Source: DASQFQ01 sp038238015 (GTDB lineage Bacteria; Actinomycetota; Thermoleophilia; Solirubrobacterales; Solirubrobacteraceae). From it: a DNA stretch of 64,000 nucleotides. The notes beneath the pieces are model-generated. The model saw nothing but the letters and a program-made list of their open reading frames with translations, had not been told where the DNA came from and made no database searches. Each line of letters begins with the position of its first letter. The first letter of the stretch is position 1. Where the stretch lies: contig JBBRYA010000004.1 of NCBI GenBank assembly GCA_038238015.1, positions 1-64,000 on the forward strand. Reading direction: 5' to 3'. The position numbers and the translations under genes are program-made. Shown in pieces: positions 14,991 to 23,852 of this stretch.

Positions 14991-16691
14991 CTAGGCCGAA
15001 GCCCCGCCCGTCACGCTCGTCACCCGGACGCGCAGCCGCTCGGTGGCGCCGGGGGTCACGATGCTCACGCGGTAGAGCCCGGCCCGGCGCGCCTTGACCT
15101 TCGTGGCGTAGCGCCCGCCGCGCACGTTGACCCGCTTGCGCTGGGCGAGCACCCAGCGGCGGCCCACCTGGCGCTCCAGCAGGCACTCGACGCGACCGCC
15201 GGTGGGCGGGGGAGAGAGCGTCCCCGAGACGGCGACCGGCGCGCCCGGGCGGGCCCTCCGGGACTGCACCGCGAGGGTGAGCGTGGGCAGCACCGTGATG
15301 GCGACGGGGGGCGAGCTCAGCGGGCCGCGCGCGCCGTCGCCGTTGAAGACCGCGCGAATCTGGCCGCTGCGTGCGAGCGGGACGGTCGCCGCCCAGCGCC
15401 CGTCGGCTCCGCAGAGCGCGCCGCCCACGCTCGTCCAGGCGGCGCCCGCGGTGGAGAACTGGATGTCGAGCGCCGCTCCCGTCGGGGGCGAGCCGTCGGG
15501 GAAGCGCAACTCGCCCGACAGCGCGACCGGCTTGGTGCGCACCCGGCGCGTGGCCGCGCGCACGGTGACCGCGCCCGACACCGGGCCCGCGTAGTGTGCC
15601 GCGCGCGTGCGCAGGTCGGCCAACTGGCCGTAGAGAAGCTCGCCCGGGCAGGAGGTCTGGTCGCCGTCGCGATGGCCGGAGATGCGCTCGAAGGTCACCG
15701 GCGTGCCGCTCGGGTAGCGGCTGCTCGGGCCACCCACCGAGGTCACGGTCACCTGGCCCTGGGTGGGCACGCCGTGCAGCGAGAGCTTCCAGCCGATCAG
15801 GCGCGCGAGCGCGTCCATCCCCGGCTCGGTCTGCGTGATCTCGCTGTAGGTGCCGAGGCACGCGATCCCGGTCGAGGCGTGGTTGTAGCCCTGGGCCTGG
15901 GCGCCGACGATGGCCTGGTCGATCCCGCCTGCACGGCCCTCGAAGACCTGGCCGTACTTGTCGACGAGGAAGTTGTAGCCGATGTCGTTCCAGCCGTTTG
16001 AGTCACGGTGGTAGCGCGCGATGCCGAGCACGATCCCCGCCGACTCCTCGGGCGCGTAGTCGTTGGCGGTCACCGTGTGGTGCACGAAGGCGAGCTGGAC
16101 GGACCCGTGCTCGGGCCCGGTGCGCGGGGGGACCGAGTCGCCGCCCCACTCGGAGCGCGTGATGATGCGCGGAGGAGCGGCCTGGGCGGCGCGGGCGCCC
16201 GCATGTCGGCGCAGCAGCCGCGCGGTGACGGCTCGCGCGGCGCGCGCGGTCGGCTGCGCGCGGACGAAGCGCGCGCGCAGGTTGCCGGCGCGCCCGCGCA
16301 GGCGCAGCTGGAAGAGGTCGGCGGTGCCGGTCCAGGCCGGCTCGGTCCCGGCGGGGGCGCCGGCACCGTCGGGGCGGTGGGCGCCCGCGCGGTGCAGCGT
16401 CACCCAGGGCGACCAGTCGCCCCCGCGGCGGCGCACGCGCAGCTGCGCCTCGAGGTCTGCGCCCGGCGCCCAGCGCAGGCCCATCAGGTCAAAGCGCCGC
16501 GGGGCGCGCAGCACGCGCGTCGTGCGCCACCCCGCCGCGGCCGCCTGCGCTCCCTCCGCACCGATGCCGAGCTCGAACAGCGCGGGCCCGTGTGCGGCGA
16601 AGGCCGGGTGCGGGCGCAGTGCACCGGCGGCGAGGGCGGCGGCTCCGAGGCCGAGGGCCTCTCTGCGGTTCAGGCGTCGATGGTCTGGCAC
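14991..16691 (-). CDS. Tat-exported N-acetylmuramoyl-L-alanine amidase (PGRP/Amidase_2) with Ig-like C-terminal domains
   Basis: Cleaves or binds peptidoglycan stem peptides outside the cell. A twin-arginine signal (LNRREALGLGAAALAAGAL) opens the protein. The PGRP/amidase domain runs from about IITRSEWGG through FVHHTVTANDYAPEES, YNFLVDKYGQVFEGRAGG and ISGHRDGDQTSCPG, which shows the zinc-ligand His residues and the Cys expected. Two beta-rich repeats follow (VALSGELRFPDGSP and VAVSGTLSPPPTGG). GTG at 16691 gives a compact signal peptide (566 residues); GTG at 16730 is also possible, with no ribosome site at either. Confidence 0.9.
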   Translation of the reverse strand: MPDHRRLNRREALGLGAAALAAGALRPHPAFAAHGPALFELGIGAEGAQAAAAGWRTTRVLRAPRRFDLMGLRWAPGADLEAQLRVRRRGGDWSPWVTLHRAGAHRPDGAGAPAGTEPAWTGTADLFQLRLRGRAGNLRARFVRAQPTARAARAVTARLLRRHAGARAAQAAPPRIITRSEWGGDSVPPRTGPEHGSVQLAFVHHTVTANDYAPEESAGIVLGIARYHRDSNGWNDIGYNFLVDKYGQVFEGRAGGIDQAIVGAQAQGYNHASTGIACLGTYSEITQTEPGMDALARLIGWKLSLHGVPTQGQVTVTSVGGPSSRYPSGTPVTFERISGHRDGDQTSCPGELLYGQLADLRTRAAHYAGPVSGAVTVRAATRRVRTKPVALSGELRFPDGSPPTGAALDIQFSTAGAAWTSVGGALCGADGRWAATVPLARSGQIRAVFNGDGARGPLSSPPVAITVLPTLTLAVQSRRARPGAPVAVSGTLSPPPTGGRVECLLERQVGRRWVLAQRKRVNVRGGRYATKVKARRAGLYRVSIVTPGATERLRVRVTSVTGGASA

Positions 16692-16734
16692 TTGGTCACA
16701 CGGAACACAGTCGGCAGGTGAAAGGATCACTTCA

Positions 16735-17160
16735 ATGCAGCAACGGCTCTCCCTCGTGACCCTCGGAGTCGCCGACGTGCCGCGCGCCCGCAGTTTCTAC
16801 GAGGCGCTCGGCTGGATCTGCAACACCGATCCCAGCATGGACGTGGCGTTCTTCCAGGCGGGCGGGATGGTGCTCGCCGTCTGGAGCCGCGACGAGCTCG
16901 CCGCCGACAGCGGGGTCATCGACTCCGGCGGCTGGGGCGGGGTCACGCTCGCCCACAACGTGCGCTCGCCGGAGGAGGTCGACGCGGTGATCGCCCAGGC
17001 GCGGACCGCCGGCGCCACGATCGCCCGCTCCGGCGCCGAGACGTTCTGGGGCGGCTACTCGGGGGCCTTCATCGACCCCGACGGCCACCCGTGGGAGGTC
17101 GCGCACAACCCGGGCTGGACGCTCGAAGTTGATGGATCGGTGACGCTGCCTGACGGGTAG
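16735..17160 (+). CDS. VOC (glyoxalase-fold) family protein
   Basis: A 141-residue protein of the vicinal-oxygen-chelate superfamily, with paired beta-alpha-beta units (LSLVTLGVADVPRARSFYEALGW and GAFIDPDGHPWEVAHNP). The family includes glyoxalases, dioxygenases and resistance proteins; the substrate is unknown. ATG at 16735 has AAAGGA upstream at a fair distance. It is divergent from the amidase gene and nine bases ahead of an aldo/keto reductase, so the two may be co-transcribed. Confidence 0.85.
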   Translation: MQQRLSLVTLGVADVPRARSFYEALGWICNTDPSMDVAFFQAGGMVLAVWSRDELAADSGVIDSGGWGGVTLAHNVRSPEEVDAVIAQARTAGATIARSGAETFWGGYSGAFIDPDGHPWEVAHNPGWTLEVDGSVTLPDG

Positions 17161-17169
17161 GTCGTTGCC

Positions 17170-18033
17170 ATGACAACTACCACGACCGCAGCCGCCTCCG
17201 GCACCTTCGACATCGGCGGCGACCTCGCCGTCACGCGCCTGGGCTACGGCGCCATGCGCATCACCGGCGAGGGCATCTGGGGCCCGCCCGCCGATCACGA
17301 CACGGCGATCGCCGTGCTCAAGCGCCTCCCCGAGCTCGAGGTCGACTTCATCGACACCGCCGACTCCTACGGGCCCTACGTCTCGGAGGACCTGATCGCC
17401 GATGCGCTGGCGCCCTACGACGCCACGACCGTCGCCACCAAGGGCGGCCTCACGCGCCAGGGCCCGCAGGAGTGGACCGCGGTCGGGCGCCCCGAGTACC
17501 TGCGCCAGTGCTGCGAGATGAGCCTGCGCCGCCTGGGCGTCGAGACGATCGACCTCTACCAGCTGCACCGCATCGACAAGCACGTCCCGCGCGAGGAGCA
17601 GTTCGGCGTGCTGGCCGAGCTCCAGCAGGAGGGCAAGGTCCGCCACCTAGGGCTCTCGGAGGTCTCCGTCGAGGAGATCGAGGCCGCCGGGGAGCACTTC
17701 AAGGTCACGACCGTGCAGAACCTCTACAACCTCACCACGCGCAAGTCCGAGGACGTGCTCGAGCACTGCGAGGCGAACGGGATCGGCTTCATCCCGTGGT
17801 TCCCGCTCGCGGCCGGCGAGCTGGCCAAGCCGGGCGGGCCGGTGGCCGACGCCGCCGAGGCCCACGAGGCGACCCCCGGCCAGGTCGCGCTGGCGTGGCT
17901 GCTGCAGCGCAGCGAGGTCATGCTGCCGATCCCGGGCACCGGGTCGGTGGAGCACCTCGAGGACAACGTGGCGGCGGCAGGGCTGCAGCTGACCGACGAG
18001 GAGATCGCCGAGCTCGACAAAGCCGCGGACTAG
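17170..18033 (+). CDS. Aldo/keto reductase
   Basis: A 287-residue NADPH-dependent TIM-barrel oxidoreductase. The catalytic tetrad is visible: Asp and Tyr in DTADSYG, Lys in ATKGG and His in QLHRID. Length fits the AKR superfamily. The Thr-rich start is read from ATG at 17170. Substrate unknown. The TAG stop uses the CTAG at 18030-18033, shared with the stop of the opposing Fur-family gene. Confidence 0.92.
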   Translation: MTTTTTAAASGTFDIGGDLAVTRLGYGAMRITGEGIWGPPADHDTAIAVLKRLPELEVDFIDTADSYGPYVSEDLIADALAPYDATTVATKGGLTRQGPQEWTAVGRPEYLRQCCEMSLRRLGVETIDLYQLHRIDKHVPREEQFGVLAELQQEGKVRHLGLSEVSVEEIEAAGEHFKVTTVQNLYNLTTRKSEDVLEHCEANGIGFIPWFPLAAGELAKPGGPVADAAEAHEATPGQVALAWLLQRSEVMLPIPGTGSVEHLEDNVAAAGLQLTDEEIAELDKAAD

Positions 18034-18467
18034 CCAGCCGCGGCGCAGGCGGGGCAGAGCCCGCGCAGCACCACGTCGTGGCCCGCGACGGCGTAGCCGA
18101 GGCGAGCGGCGACGCCGTCGATGCGCCGCTCGAGCTCGGGATCCTCGAAGGAGTCGAGCTTGCCGCAGCGGTCGCAGATCGCGTGGTGGTGATGCCCGCC
18201 GCCGGGGTCCGCGGGCTCGTAGGCGGCGGTGCCGTCGACGTCGACGCGGTGCACGAGCCCGAGGCGCGTGAGCACCTCGACCGCCCGGTAGACGCTGGCG
18301 AGCCCGACGGCGCGGTCGGTCTCGCGCAGGCGATCGTGGATCTCCTGAGCGCTCAGGCAGCAGTGCTGGCGGGCCAGCAGGCCCAGCACCTGCTCGCGGG
18401 CCCCGCCGGCGCGGTGGCCCGAGCGCGTCAGCTCGCGCTGCGCGTGCGCTTCCCAGGCGGTGTCCAC
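18030..18467 (-). CDS. zur: Fur-family metal regulator, probably Zur
   Basis: A 145-residue repressor with an N-terminal winged helix (SAQEIHDRLRETDRAVGLASVYRAVEVL) and a C-terminal metal-binding dimer domain (GGGHHHHAICDRCGKL, and a second CxxC in LCPACAAAG). Its divergent neighbour is a znuABC-type transporter, so zinc sensing (Zur) is more likely than iron sensing. GTG at 18467 is favoured: TACGCT lies six bases upstream, fitting a leaderless transcript, and the operator then stays outside the gene. GTG at 18491 would put the start inside the operator. Stop shared with the aldo/keto reductase on CTAG. Confidence 0.85.
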   Translation of the reverse strand: MDTAWEAHAQRELTRSGHRAGGAREQVLGLLARQHCCLSAQEIHDRLRETDRAVGLASVYRAVEVLTRLGLVHRVDVDGTAAYEPADPGGGHHHHAICDRCGKLDSFEDPELERRIDGVAARLGYAVAGHDVVLRGLCPACAAAG

Positions 18468-18491
18468 CTGGAGAGCGTAGCGAGCAGTCAC

Positions 18492-18510
18492 GAAAACGAG
18501 AATCAGTTTC
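18492..18510. promoter_or_regulatory. Zur-type operator between zur and znuA
   Basis: GAAAACGAGAATCAGTTTC is an imperfect 8-3-8 inverted repeat (six of eight pairs). Read on the minus strand it resembles the actinobacterial Zur box TGAAAATGATTnTCATTTTCA. It sits between the divergent regulator and transporter genes, next to a TAAGCT (18513-18518) that is eight bases before the znuA ATG. Confidence 0.65.
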
Positions 18511-18526
18511 AGTAAGCTGCCGGGCG

Positions 18527-19438
18527 ATGACCCGCCGCCTGCTCCCGCTCGCCGTGCTCGCCGCTGCGCTGCTGTCCGGGTGCGGCTCGGGTGGCGGGGC
18601 GTCAGCGAGCGGCGGTGGCCCGGCGGTGACCGCCAGCACGACGCAGGTCGCCGACTTCACCCGCGCGGTGGCGCGTGGCCGCGCCCGGGTCACGCAGCTG
18701 CTGCCCCCGAACGCCGACCCGCACGAGTACGAGCCGCGCCCGCGCGACGTCAAGGCGCTCGCGAAGGCCGACCTCGTCCTGCGCTCCGGGGACGAGGTCG
18801 ACGACTGGCTCGGCGGCGCGATCGATGCCTCGGGGACCGGCGCGCCGGTGCGCGTGCTGATCGACGCCGTCCGTCCGGCCGGCGCGGAGCCGCACTGGTG
18901 GCAGGACCCGGTCTACGCGCAGCGCGCGGTGGCGGCGATCCGCGACTCGCTGACGCGCGTGGACCCCGGCGGGCGCAGCGCCTACGCCGCCAACGCGAGC
19001 GCCTACACGCGGCGGCTGAAGGGCCTGGACCGCGCGGTGGCGCGCTGCATCGCCACCATCCCGCCGGCACGGCGCCGGCTCGTGACCTCCCACGATGCCT
19101 TCGGCGCGTACGCCCAGCGCTACGGGATCCAGGTGATCGGCGCGGTGATCCCCTCGCGCTCGACGCGCGGACAGGCCTCCGCACGCGACACTGCACGCCT
19201 CGTGAAGACGATCCGCACCGCCGGCGTGCCGACGATCTTCGCCGAGAGCTCGGTGAACCCCTCGATCGAGCAGGCGATCGCCCGCGAGGCCGGGGCGAAG
19301 GTGGGAAGGGCGCTGTGGGCCGACTCGCTGGGGCCGCGCAGATCCGACGGCGCGACCTACATCGGCTCGATCGCCGCCAACACGCGGGCGCTCGCCGGCG
19401 GCCTGGGCGGCGACCCGGGGTGCGCGCTGCCGCGCTGA
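18527..19438 (+). CDS. znuA: Zinc ABC transporter substrate-binding lipoprotein
   Basis: Binds zinc outside the membrane and hands it to the permeases. The 303-residue protein has a lipoprotein signal with lipobox LLSGC (Cys19). Metal ligands typical of cluster A-I proteins are visible: H66 (DPHEYEP), H123 (EPHWWQDP), H189 (SHDAFGAYA) and E240 or a later Asp. The acidic/His-rich loop of many ZnuA proteins is missing. ATG at 18527 starts eight bases after a TAAGCT box, so the mRNA may be leaderless. First gene of a four-gene operon controlled by the operator upstream. Confidence 0.92.
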   Translation: MTRRLLPLAVLAAALLSGCGSGGGASASGGGPAVTASTTQVADFTRAVARGRARVTQLLPPNADPHEYEPRPRDVKALAKADLVLRSGDEVDDWLGGAIDASGTGAPVRVLIDAVRPAGAEPHWWQDPVYAQRAVAAIRDSLTRVDPGGRSAYAANASAYTRRLKGLDRAVARCIATIPPARRRLVTSHDAFGAYAQRYGIQVIGAVIPSRSTRGQASARDTARLVKTIRTAGVPTIFAESSVNPSIEQAIAREAGAKVGRALWADSLGPRRSDGATYIGSIAANTRALAGGLGGDPGCALPR

Positions 19439-19443
19439 GCGCC

Positions 19444-20247
19444 GTGCTCGACGCCTTCTCCGCCCCCTACATGCAGCGCGCGCTCGTCGAGGTCGCGCTG
19501 CTCGCGGTCCTGGCGGGCACGCTCGGGACCTGGATCGTGCTGCGCCGGCTCGCGTTCTTCACGCATTCGATCGGCACGGCGGCGTTCCCCGGGCTCGTGG
19601 TCGCGGGCCCGTGGGGGATCGCCCCGCAGCTCGGCGCGCTCGGCGCCGCGCTGGGCTTCGCCGCCGCGCGCGAGCGGCTCGCGCGCTCGGGCCGCAGCGA
19701 CCCCGACGTAGCCACGGGGCTGCTGCTGGTCGCCGCGCTCGCGCTCGGGGCGGTGCTCGCCTCCGACGTCTACCCGTCGGGCGCGGGGGTCGACCGGCTG
19801 CTGTTCGGGACGCTGATCGGGCTCACCCCGGGCGACCTGGCGCTGACCGCGGCGGCGACCGCGGCCGTGCTGGTGGTCGACGCGGCGGGGCGTCGCTCGT
19901 GGCTGGCGACGGGCTTCGACGCCGGCAGCGCGCCCGCGCTGGGCGTCCGCAGCGCCGCCGCGGACCGCTTCCTGCTGCTCGCGGTGGCGGCCGCCGTGGT
20001 CGTGGCGCTCGACGCCGTCGGGGCGCTGCTCGTCGTCGTCGTGCTGGTCGTCCCCGCGGCGACGGTCCGCCTGCTCGCGAACGACCTGCGCGCGCTGCGG
20101 CTCGGGACCGCGGGGCTGGCGCTGGCCGAGGGCGTCGCGGCCATCTGGCTCGCCGACGGGCTCGACCTCGGCCCGGGACCGGTGCTGGGCGTGCTCGGCG
20201 GCGCGGTCTTCGCGCTCGTGGCCCTGCTGCGGGGAGCGCGGGGATGA
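19444..20247 (+). CDS. znuB: Zinc/manganese ABC transporter permease (first copy)
   Basis: A 267-residue ABC-3 family inner-membrane permease with about seven hydrophobic helices. It shows the family's FFTHSIGTAAFPGLVV segment and a DAVGALLVVVVLVVPAATVRLL helix. It forms the metal channel with the ATPase. GTG at 19444 is taken as start, five bases after znuA stops. Its stop overlaps the ATPase start (ATGA). A second permease gene follows the ATPase, so the transporter may be a heterodimer. Confidence 0.9.
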   Translation: MLDAFSAPYMQRALVEVALLAVLAGTLGTWIVLRRLAFFTHSIGTAAFPGLVVAGPWGIAPQLGALGAALGFAAARERLARSGRSDPDVATGLLLVAALALGAVLASDVYPSGAGVDRLLFGTLIGLTPGDLALTAAATAAVLVVDAAGRRSWLATGFDAGSAPALGVRSAAADRFLLLAVAAAVVVALDAVGALLVVVVLVVPAATVRLLANDLRALRLGTAGLALAEGVAAIWLADGLDLGPGPVLGVLGGAVFALVALLRGARG

Positions 20248-20987
20248 GCGCGGTGGGAGCCGAGGGCCTGGCGGGCGGCTACCGGGCGGGGACGGACGCG
20301 CTGTGGGACGTCAGCTTCAGCGCCGGCCCGGGCGAGGTGGTGGCGGTGCTCGCGCCGAACGGCGGCGGCAAGAGCACTCTGCTGCGGGCTCTGCTGGGCG
20401 AGCTGCCCTACCGCCGCGGGACCGTCGAGCTCGCCGGGGCCGCGGCGTACGTGCCCCAGACCGAGCGTGCGCGGCTGGACTTCCCGCTCGGCGCGCTCGA
20501 CGTCGCGCTCATGGGCGCCTACGCCCGCACGCCCTGGTACCGCCGCCTCGCGCGCGCCGACCGCGCCGCCGCGGCGGCTGCGCTCGAGCGGGTGGGGCTC
20601 GCCGAGCGCGCCGGCGAGCGCTTCGGGGCGCTCTCGGGCGGCCAGCGCCAGCGCGTGCTGATCGCGCGGGCGCTCGTCCAGGACGCACCGGTGCTGCTGC
20701 TCGACGAGCCGCTCTCGGGCGTCGACGCGGCCAGCGCGGAGAGCATCGAGGCGCTGTTCGGCGAGCTGCGCGCGGAGGGCCGCACCCTGCTGGTCGCCAC
20801 CCACGACGTGTGCCAGGCGCGCGCCTGGGACCAGGTCCTGTGCCTCAACGGCGGCCAGGTCGCCTACGGCCCGCCCGCGCAGGCGCTGAGCTCCGAGGTG
20901 CTCCAGCGCACCTACGGTGCCGAGCTCGTCCTGCTGGGCGAGGGCGGCGCCGCGGTGTCGGTCTCCCACCACGGCCACGCGCACTGA
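20244..20987 (+). CDS. znuC: Zinc/manganese ABC transporter ATP-binding protein
   Basis: Powers the transporter. The 247-residue ATPase has Walker A APNGGGKST, signature LSGGQRQRVLIARAL, Walker B PVLLLDEP and the switch His in VATHD. It ends with a His-rich tail (SHHGHAH), which may bind zinc. ATG at 20244 overlaps the permease stop by four bases, and its stop overlaps the second permease start by one base. Confidence 0.95.
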   Translation: MSAVGAEGLAGGYRAGTDALWDVSFSAGPGEVVAVLAPNGGGKSTLLRALLGELPYRRGTVELAGAAAYVPQTERARLDFPLGALDVALMGAYARTPWYRRLARADRAAAAAALERVGLAERAGERFGALSGGQRQRVLIARALVQDAPVLLLDEPLSGVDAASAESIEALFGELRAEGRTLLVATHDVCQARAWDQVLCLNGGQVAYGPPAQALSSEVLQRTYGAELVLLGEGGAAVSVSHHGHAH

Positions 20988-21772
20988 TGCTCGGCGACCC
21001 GATCGCCCGCCGCGCGCTGGCCGAGGTGCTGATCCTCGCCGTCGCCTGCGGGCCGCTGGGGGTGTGGGTCCTGCTGCACCGCCAGAGCTATGCGGCGGAG
21101 TCGCTGAGCCACGGGATGCTGCCTGGGCTCGTGATCGCCGCCCTCGCCGGGCTGCCGCTGATCCTCGGCGCCGGGGCGGGGGTCCTGGTGGCCGCCGCGG
21201 TGATCGCGCTGGCCGGGCGCGACGAGCGCGTGGGCTCTGACGCCGGCGTCGCGGTGGCGGTGAGCTTCCTGTTCGGCCTCGGCGCGGTGCTCGCGCTGGC
21301 GCCGCAGGCGCCGCCGCGCCTGTCGGAGCTGCTATTCGGCGACCTGCTCGGCGTGAGCGCCGGCGACCTCGCGGTCGCCGCGGGGCTCGCTGGCGCGGTC
21401 GTGGTTGCGCTGGTGGCGGCGCATCGCCCGCTGTCGATCGCGGCCTTCGACCGACCGGCGGCCGCCTCGCTCGGCGCCTCGCCGGCGCGCTGGGAGCCCG
21501 TGCTGCTCGTCGTGCTCGGGATCACCACCGTCGCGGCGGCGCCAGGCCTGGGCAACCTGCTGCTGGTCGCGCTCGTGCTCGCTCCGGCCGCCGCGGCGCT
21601 CGCGGTGACGCGGCGGCTCGGCCGCGCGCTGGCGCTGGCCGCTGGGTTCGCGGCCCTGGCGGGAGTGGGGGGGATCGCGCTCTCCTACTACGGCGGGGTG
21701 GCCGCCGGCGGCTCGGTCGCCCTGTGCGCGGTGCTGCCGGCGCTGGGCGGGCTCGCGCTGCGGCGCGGTTGA
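20987..21772 (+). CDS. Zinc/manganese ABC transporter permease (second copy)
   Basis: A 261-residue ABC-3 permease with about seven or eight membrane helices. It has the family segments YAAESLSHGMLPGLVIA and GNLLLVALVLAPAAAALAV. It differs clearly from the first permease in the operon, so this is an old paralogue pair rather than a recent duplication. ATG at 20987 overlaps the ATPase stop by one base. It ends the operon; mntR starts 65 bases later behind its own promoter. Confidence 0.9.
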   Translation: MLGDPIARRALAEVLILAVACGPLGVWVLLHRQSYAAESLSHGMLPGLVIAALAGLPLILGAGAGVLVAAAVIALAGRDERVGSDAGVAVAVSFLFGLGAVLALAPQAPPRLSELLFGDLLGVSAGDLAVAAGLAGAVVVALVAAHRPLSIAAFDRPAAASLGASPARWEPVLLVVLGITTVAAAPGLGNLLLVALVLAPAAAALAVTRRLGRALALAAGFAALAGVGGIALSYYGGVAAGGSVALCAVLPALGGLALRRG

Positions 21773-21813
21773 GCGGCTGGGAGACAACTTCTGTGCAGTC
21801 ATAGAACTTTGAG

Positions 21814-21829
21814 TTTAGGCATGCCATAA
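21814..21829. promoter_or_regulatory. MntR/DtxR-type operator overlapping the mntR promoter
   Basis: TTTAGGCATGCCATAA is a near-palindrome with a perfect GGCATGCC core (21818-21825), like the TTAGG-CCTAA boxes of DtxR-family repressors. It overlaps the CATAAT (21825-21830) that stands seven bases before the GTG at 21838, so the repressor would block its own promoter. Confidence 0.65.
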
Positions 21830-21837
21830 TCTCTGTG

Positions 21838-22515
21838 GTGCCGGTCCGCGACTCCATTTCCTCCGCCGTCGAGGACTACGCGAAGGCGATCTACTCGCTG
21901 GAGAGCCGGGACGAGGGCAGCGTCACGACCAACGCGATCGCCGAGCGCCTCGGGGTCACGCCCGCGTCGGCGTCGGGGATGGTGCGCAAGCTCGACGAGC
22001 TGGGCCTCGTCACTCACGTGCCCTATCGCGGCGTCCAGCTGACCGCGGAGGGGGCGCGCGTGGCGCTGGAGGTCATCCGCCACCACCGCCTGCTCGAGCT
22101 CTACCTCGCGCGCGACCTCGGCGTCCCGTGGGACCGCGTCCACGACGAGGCCGAGGTGCTCGAGCACGTGCTCTCGGAGGAGCTCGAAGAGCTGATCTCG
22201 GCCAAGCTCGGCCATCCGACGCGCGACCCTCACGGCGACCCGATCCCGACCCGCGACCTCGTGATCGAGGAGCGCGCGACGGTCTGCCTGGCCGACCTCG
22301 ACATCGGCGCCACGGGGATCTTCGCCCGCATCTCCGACTCGGACCCCGCGATGCTGCGCTACCTGGCCGACCGCGGCATCGGCCCCGGCGCCGCCTTCGA
22401 GGTGATCGACCGCCAGCCGTTCGACGGCCCGCTGTTCGCGCGCTTCGGCGCCGACGTCCACGTGCTCGGCGGCCAGCTCGCCCGGGCGATGCGCGTGGAG
22501 ATGGCGCCGCGATGA
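21838..22515 (+). CDS. mntR: DtxR-family metal-dependent repressor, probably MntR
   Basis: A 225-residue regulator. An N-terminal winged helix (VEDYAKAIYSLES, then TTNAIAERLGVTPASASGMVRKL) is followed by a metal-binding dimer domain (HHRLLELYLARDLGV, then HDEAEVLEHVLS) and a C-terminal SH3-like domain. The full three-domain length is typical of actinobacterial DtxR proteins. The coupled Nramp gene suggests manganese. GTG codons at 21835 and 21838 are both usable; the second is seven bases after a CATAAT box, fitting leaderless expression. Confidence 0.88.
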   Translation: MPVRDSISSAVEDYAKAIYSLESRDEGSVTTNAIAERLGVTPASASGMVRKLDELGLVTHVPYRGVQLTAEGARVALEVIRHHRLLELYLARDLGVPWDRVHDEAEVLEHVLSEELEELISAKLGHPTRDPHGDPIPTRDLVIEERATVCLADLDIGATGIFARISDSDPAMLRYLADRGIGPGAAFEVIDRQPFDGPLFARFGADVHVLGGQLARAMRVEMAPR

Positions 22516-23819
22516 GCGCCCCGCCGCCCGAGACGCTCGAGCTGCCGGCCGACGCGGTTCTCGCGCCGCACGTCTTCACGCCCTCGCCGCTGCGCCAGAT
22601 CCGGGCGAAGGGCCGGATCAAGGGCCGCCTCGCGATGCTGGGGCCGGCCTTCGTGGCGTCGGTGGCCTACGTCGACCCGGGCAACTTCGCGACCAACATC
22701 GCCGGCGGGGCCAAGTTCGGCTTCCTGCTCGTCTGGGTGATCATCGCCGCCAATCTGATGGCCATGCTGGTGCAGTACCTGTCGGCCAAGGTCGGGGTCG
22801 CCACCGGCCGCAGCCTGCCCGAGCTCTGCCGGCTGGTGCTGCCGCGGCCGGTCACTTGGGGGCTGTGGGTACAGGCGGAGGTCATCGCCATCGCGACCGA
22901 CCTGGCGGAGTTCGTCGGTGCCGCGATCGCCCTGAACCTGCTCTTCGGGGTCCCGGCGTTCACCGCCGGGCTGATGACCGCGGTGGTGGCGTTCGGGATC
23001 CTGGCGCTGCAGACGCGCGGCTACCGGCGCTTCGAGCTCGCGATCGCCGCGCTGCTGGGGATCGTCCTGCTCGGCTTCGCCTACGACCTGCTGCAGGTCG
23101 GCGTCGACACCGCGGGCGTGGCGGGCGGCCTGGTGCCCTCCTTCAAGGGCACCAGCAGCGTGATGATCGCAGTCGGGATCCTCGGCGCGACCGTGATGCC
23201 CCACGTGGTCTACCTGCACTCGGCGCTCACCCAGAGCCGGGTCGAGGCCACCGACGACGCCGAGCGCCACGAGATCATGCGCTTCCAGCGCGCCGACGTG
23301 ATGATCGCCCTCGGGCTGGCGGGCGTGATCAACCTGACCATGCTCGTGGTCGCCGCCGAGCTGTTCCATGCGACCGGGCGGACGCAGATCCACTCGATCG
23401 AGGGCGCCCACGCGGGCCTGGGGGCGCTGCTCGGGGGCGGCGCGGCGCTGGCCTTCGCGGTCTCGCTGCTGGCCTCCGGGCTCTCGAGCTCGAGCGTCGG
23501 GACCTACGCCGGCCAGGTCGTCATGCAGGGCTTCATCAACTTCCGCATCCCGCTGTTCCTGCGTCGCGCGATCACGATGACGCCGGCGCTGGTGGTACTC
23601 GCGATCGGGCTCGACGCCACCGACACGCTCGTGATCTCGCAGGTCGTGCTGTCCTTTGGCATCCCGTTCGCGCTGGTGCCGATGATCCTGCTCACGCGCC
23701 GGCACGACCTGATGGGGACGCTCGTCAACCGCCCGGCGACCACCGCCCTGGCCGCCACGGTGGCGGCGCTGATCATCGGCCTCAACGGCTTCCTGCTCTT
23801 CCAGACGTTCGCGGGTTGA
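22512..23819 (+). CDS. mntH: Nramp-family divalent metal transporter
   Basis: A proton-coupled importer for manganese (and similar ions). The 435-residue protein has about eleven helices and the two metal-site motifs: DPGN at 55-58 in VDPGNFATN, and MPH at 229-231 in ATVMPHVVYLHS. ATG at 22512 overlaps the mntR stop by four bases, so regulator and transporter are translated together and the operator before mntR controls both. Confidence 0.95.
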   Translation: MSAPPPETLELPADAVLAPHVFTPSPLRQIRAKGRIKGRLAMLGPAFVASVAYVDPGNFATNIAGGAKFGFLLVWVIIAANLMAMLVQYLSAKVGVATGRSLPELCRLVLPRPVTWGLWVQAEVIAIATDLAEFVGAAIALNLLFGVPAFTAGLMTAVVAFGILALQTRGYRRFELAIAALLGIVLLGFAYDLLQVGVDTAGVAGGLVPSFKGTSSVMIAVGILGATVMPHVVYLHSALTQSRVEATDDAERHEIMRFQRADVMIALGLAGVINLTMLVVAAELFHATGRTQIHSIEGAHAGLGALLGGGAALAFAVSLLASGLSSSSVGTYAGQVVMQGFINFRIPLFLRRAITMTPALVVLAIGLDATDTLVISQVVLSFGIPFALVPMILLTRRHDLMGTLVNRPATTALAATVAALIIGLNGFLLFQTFAG

Positions 23820-23852
23820 CGCCGTCCGGGGCGTCCGCGAGCATCGCCCGCG

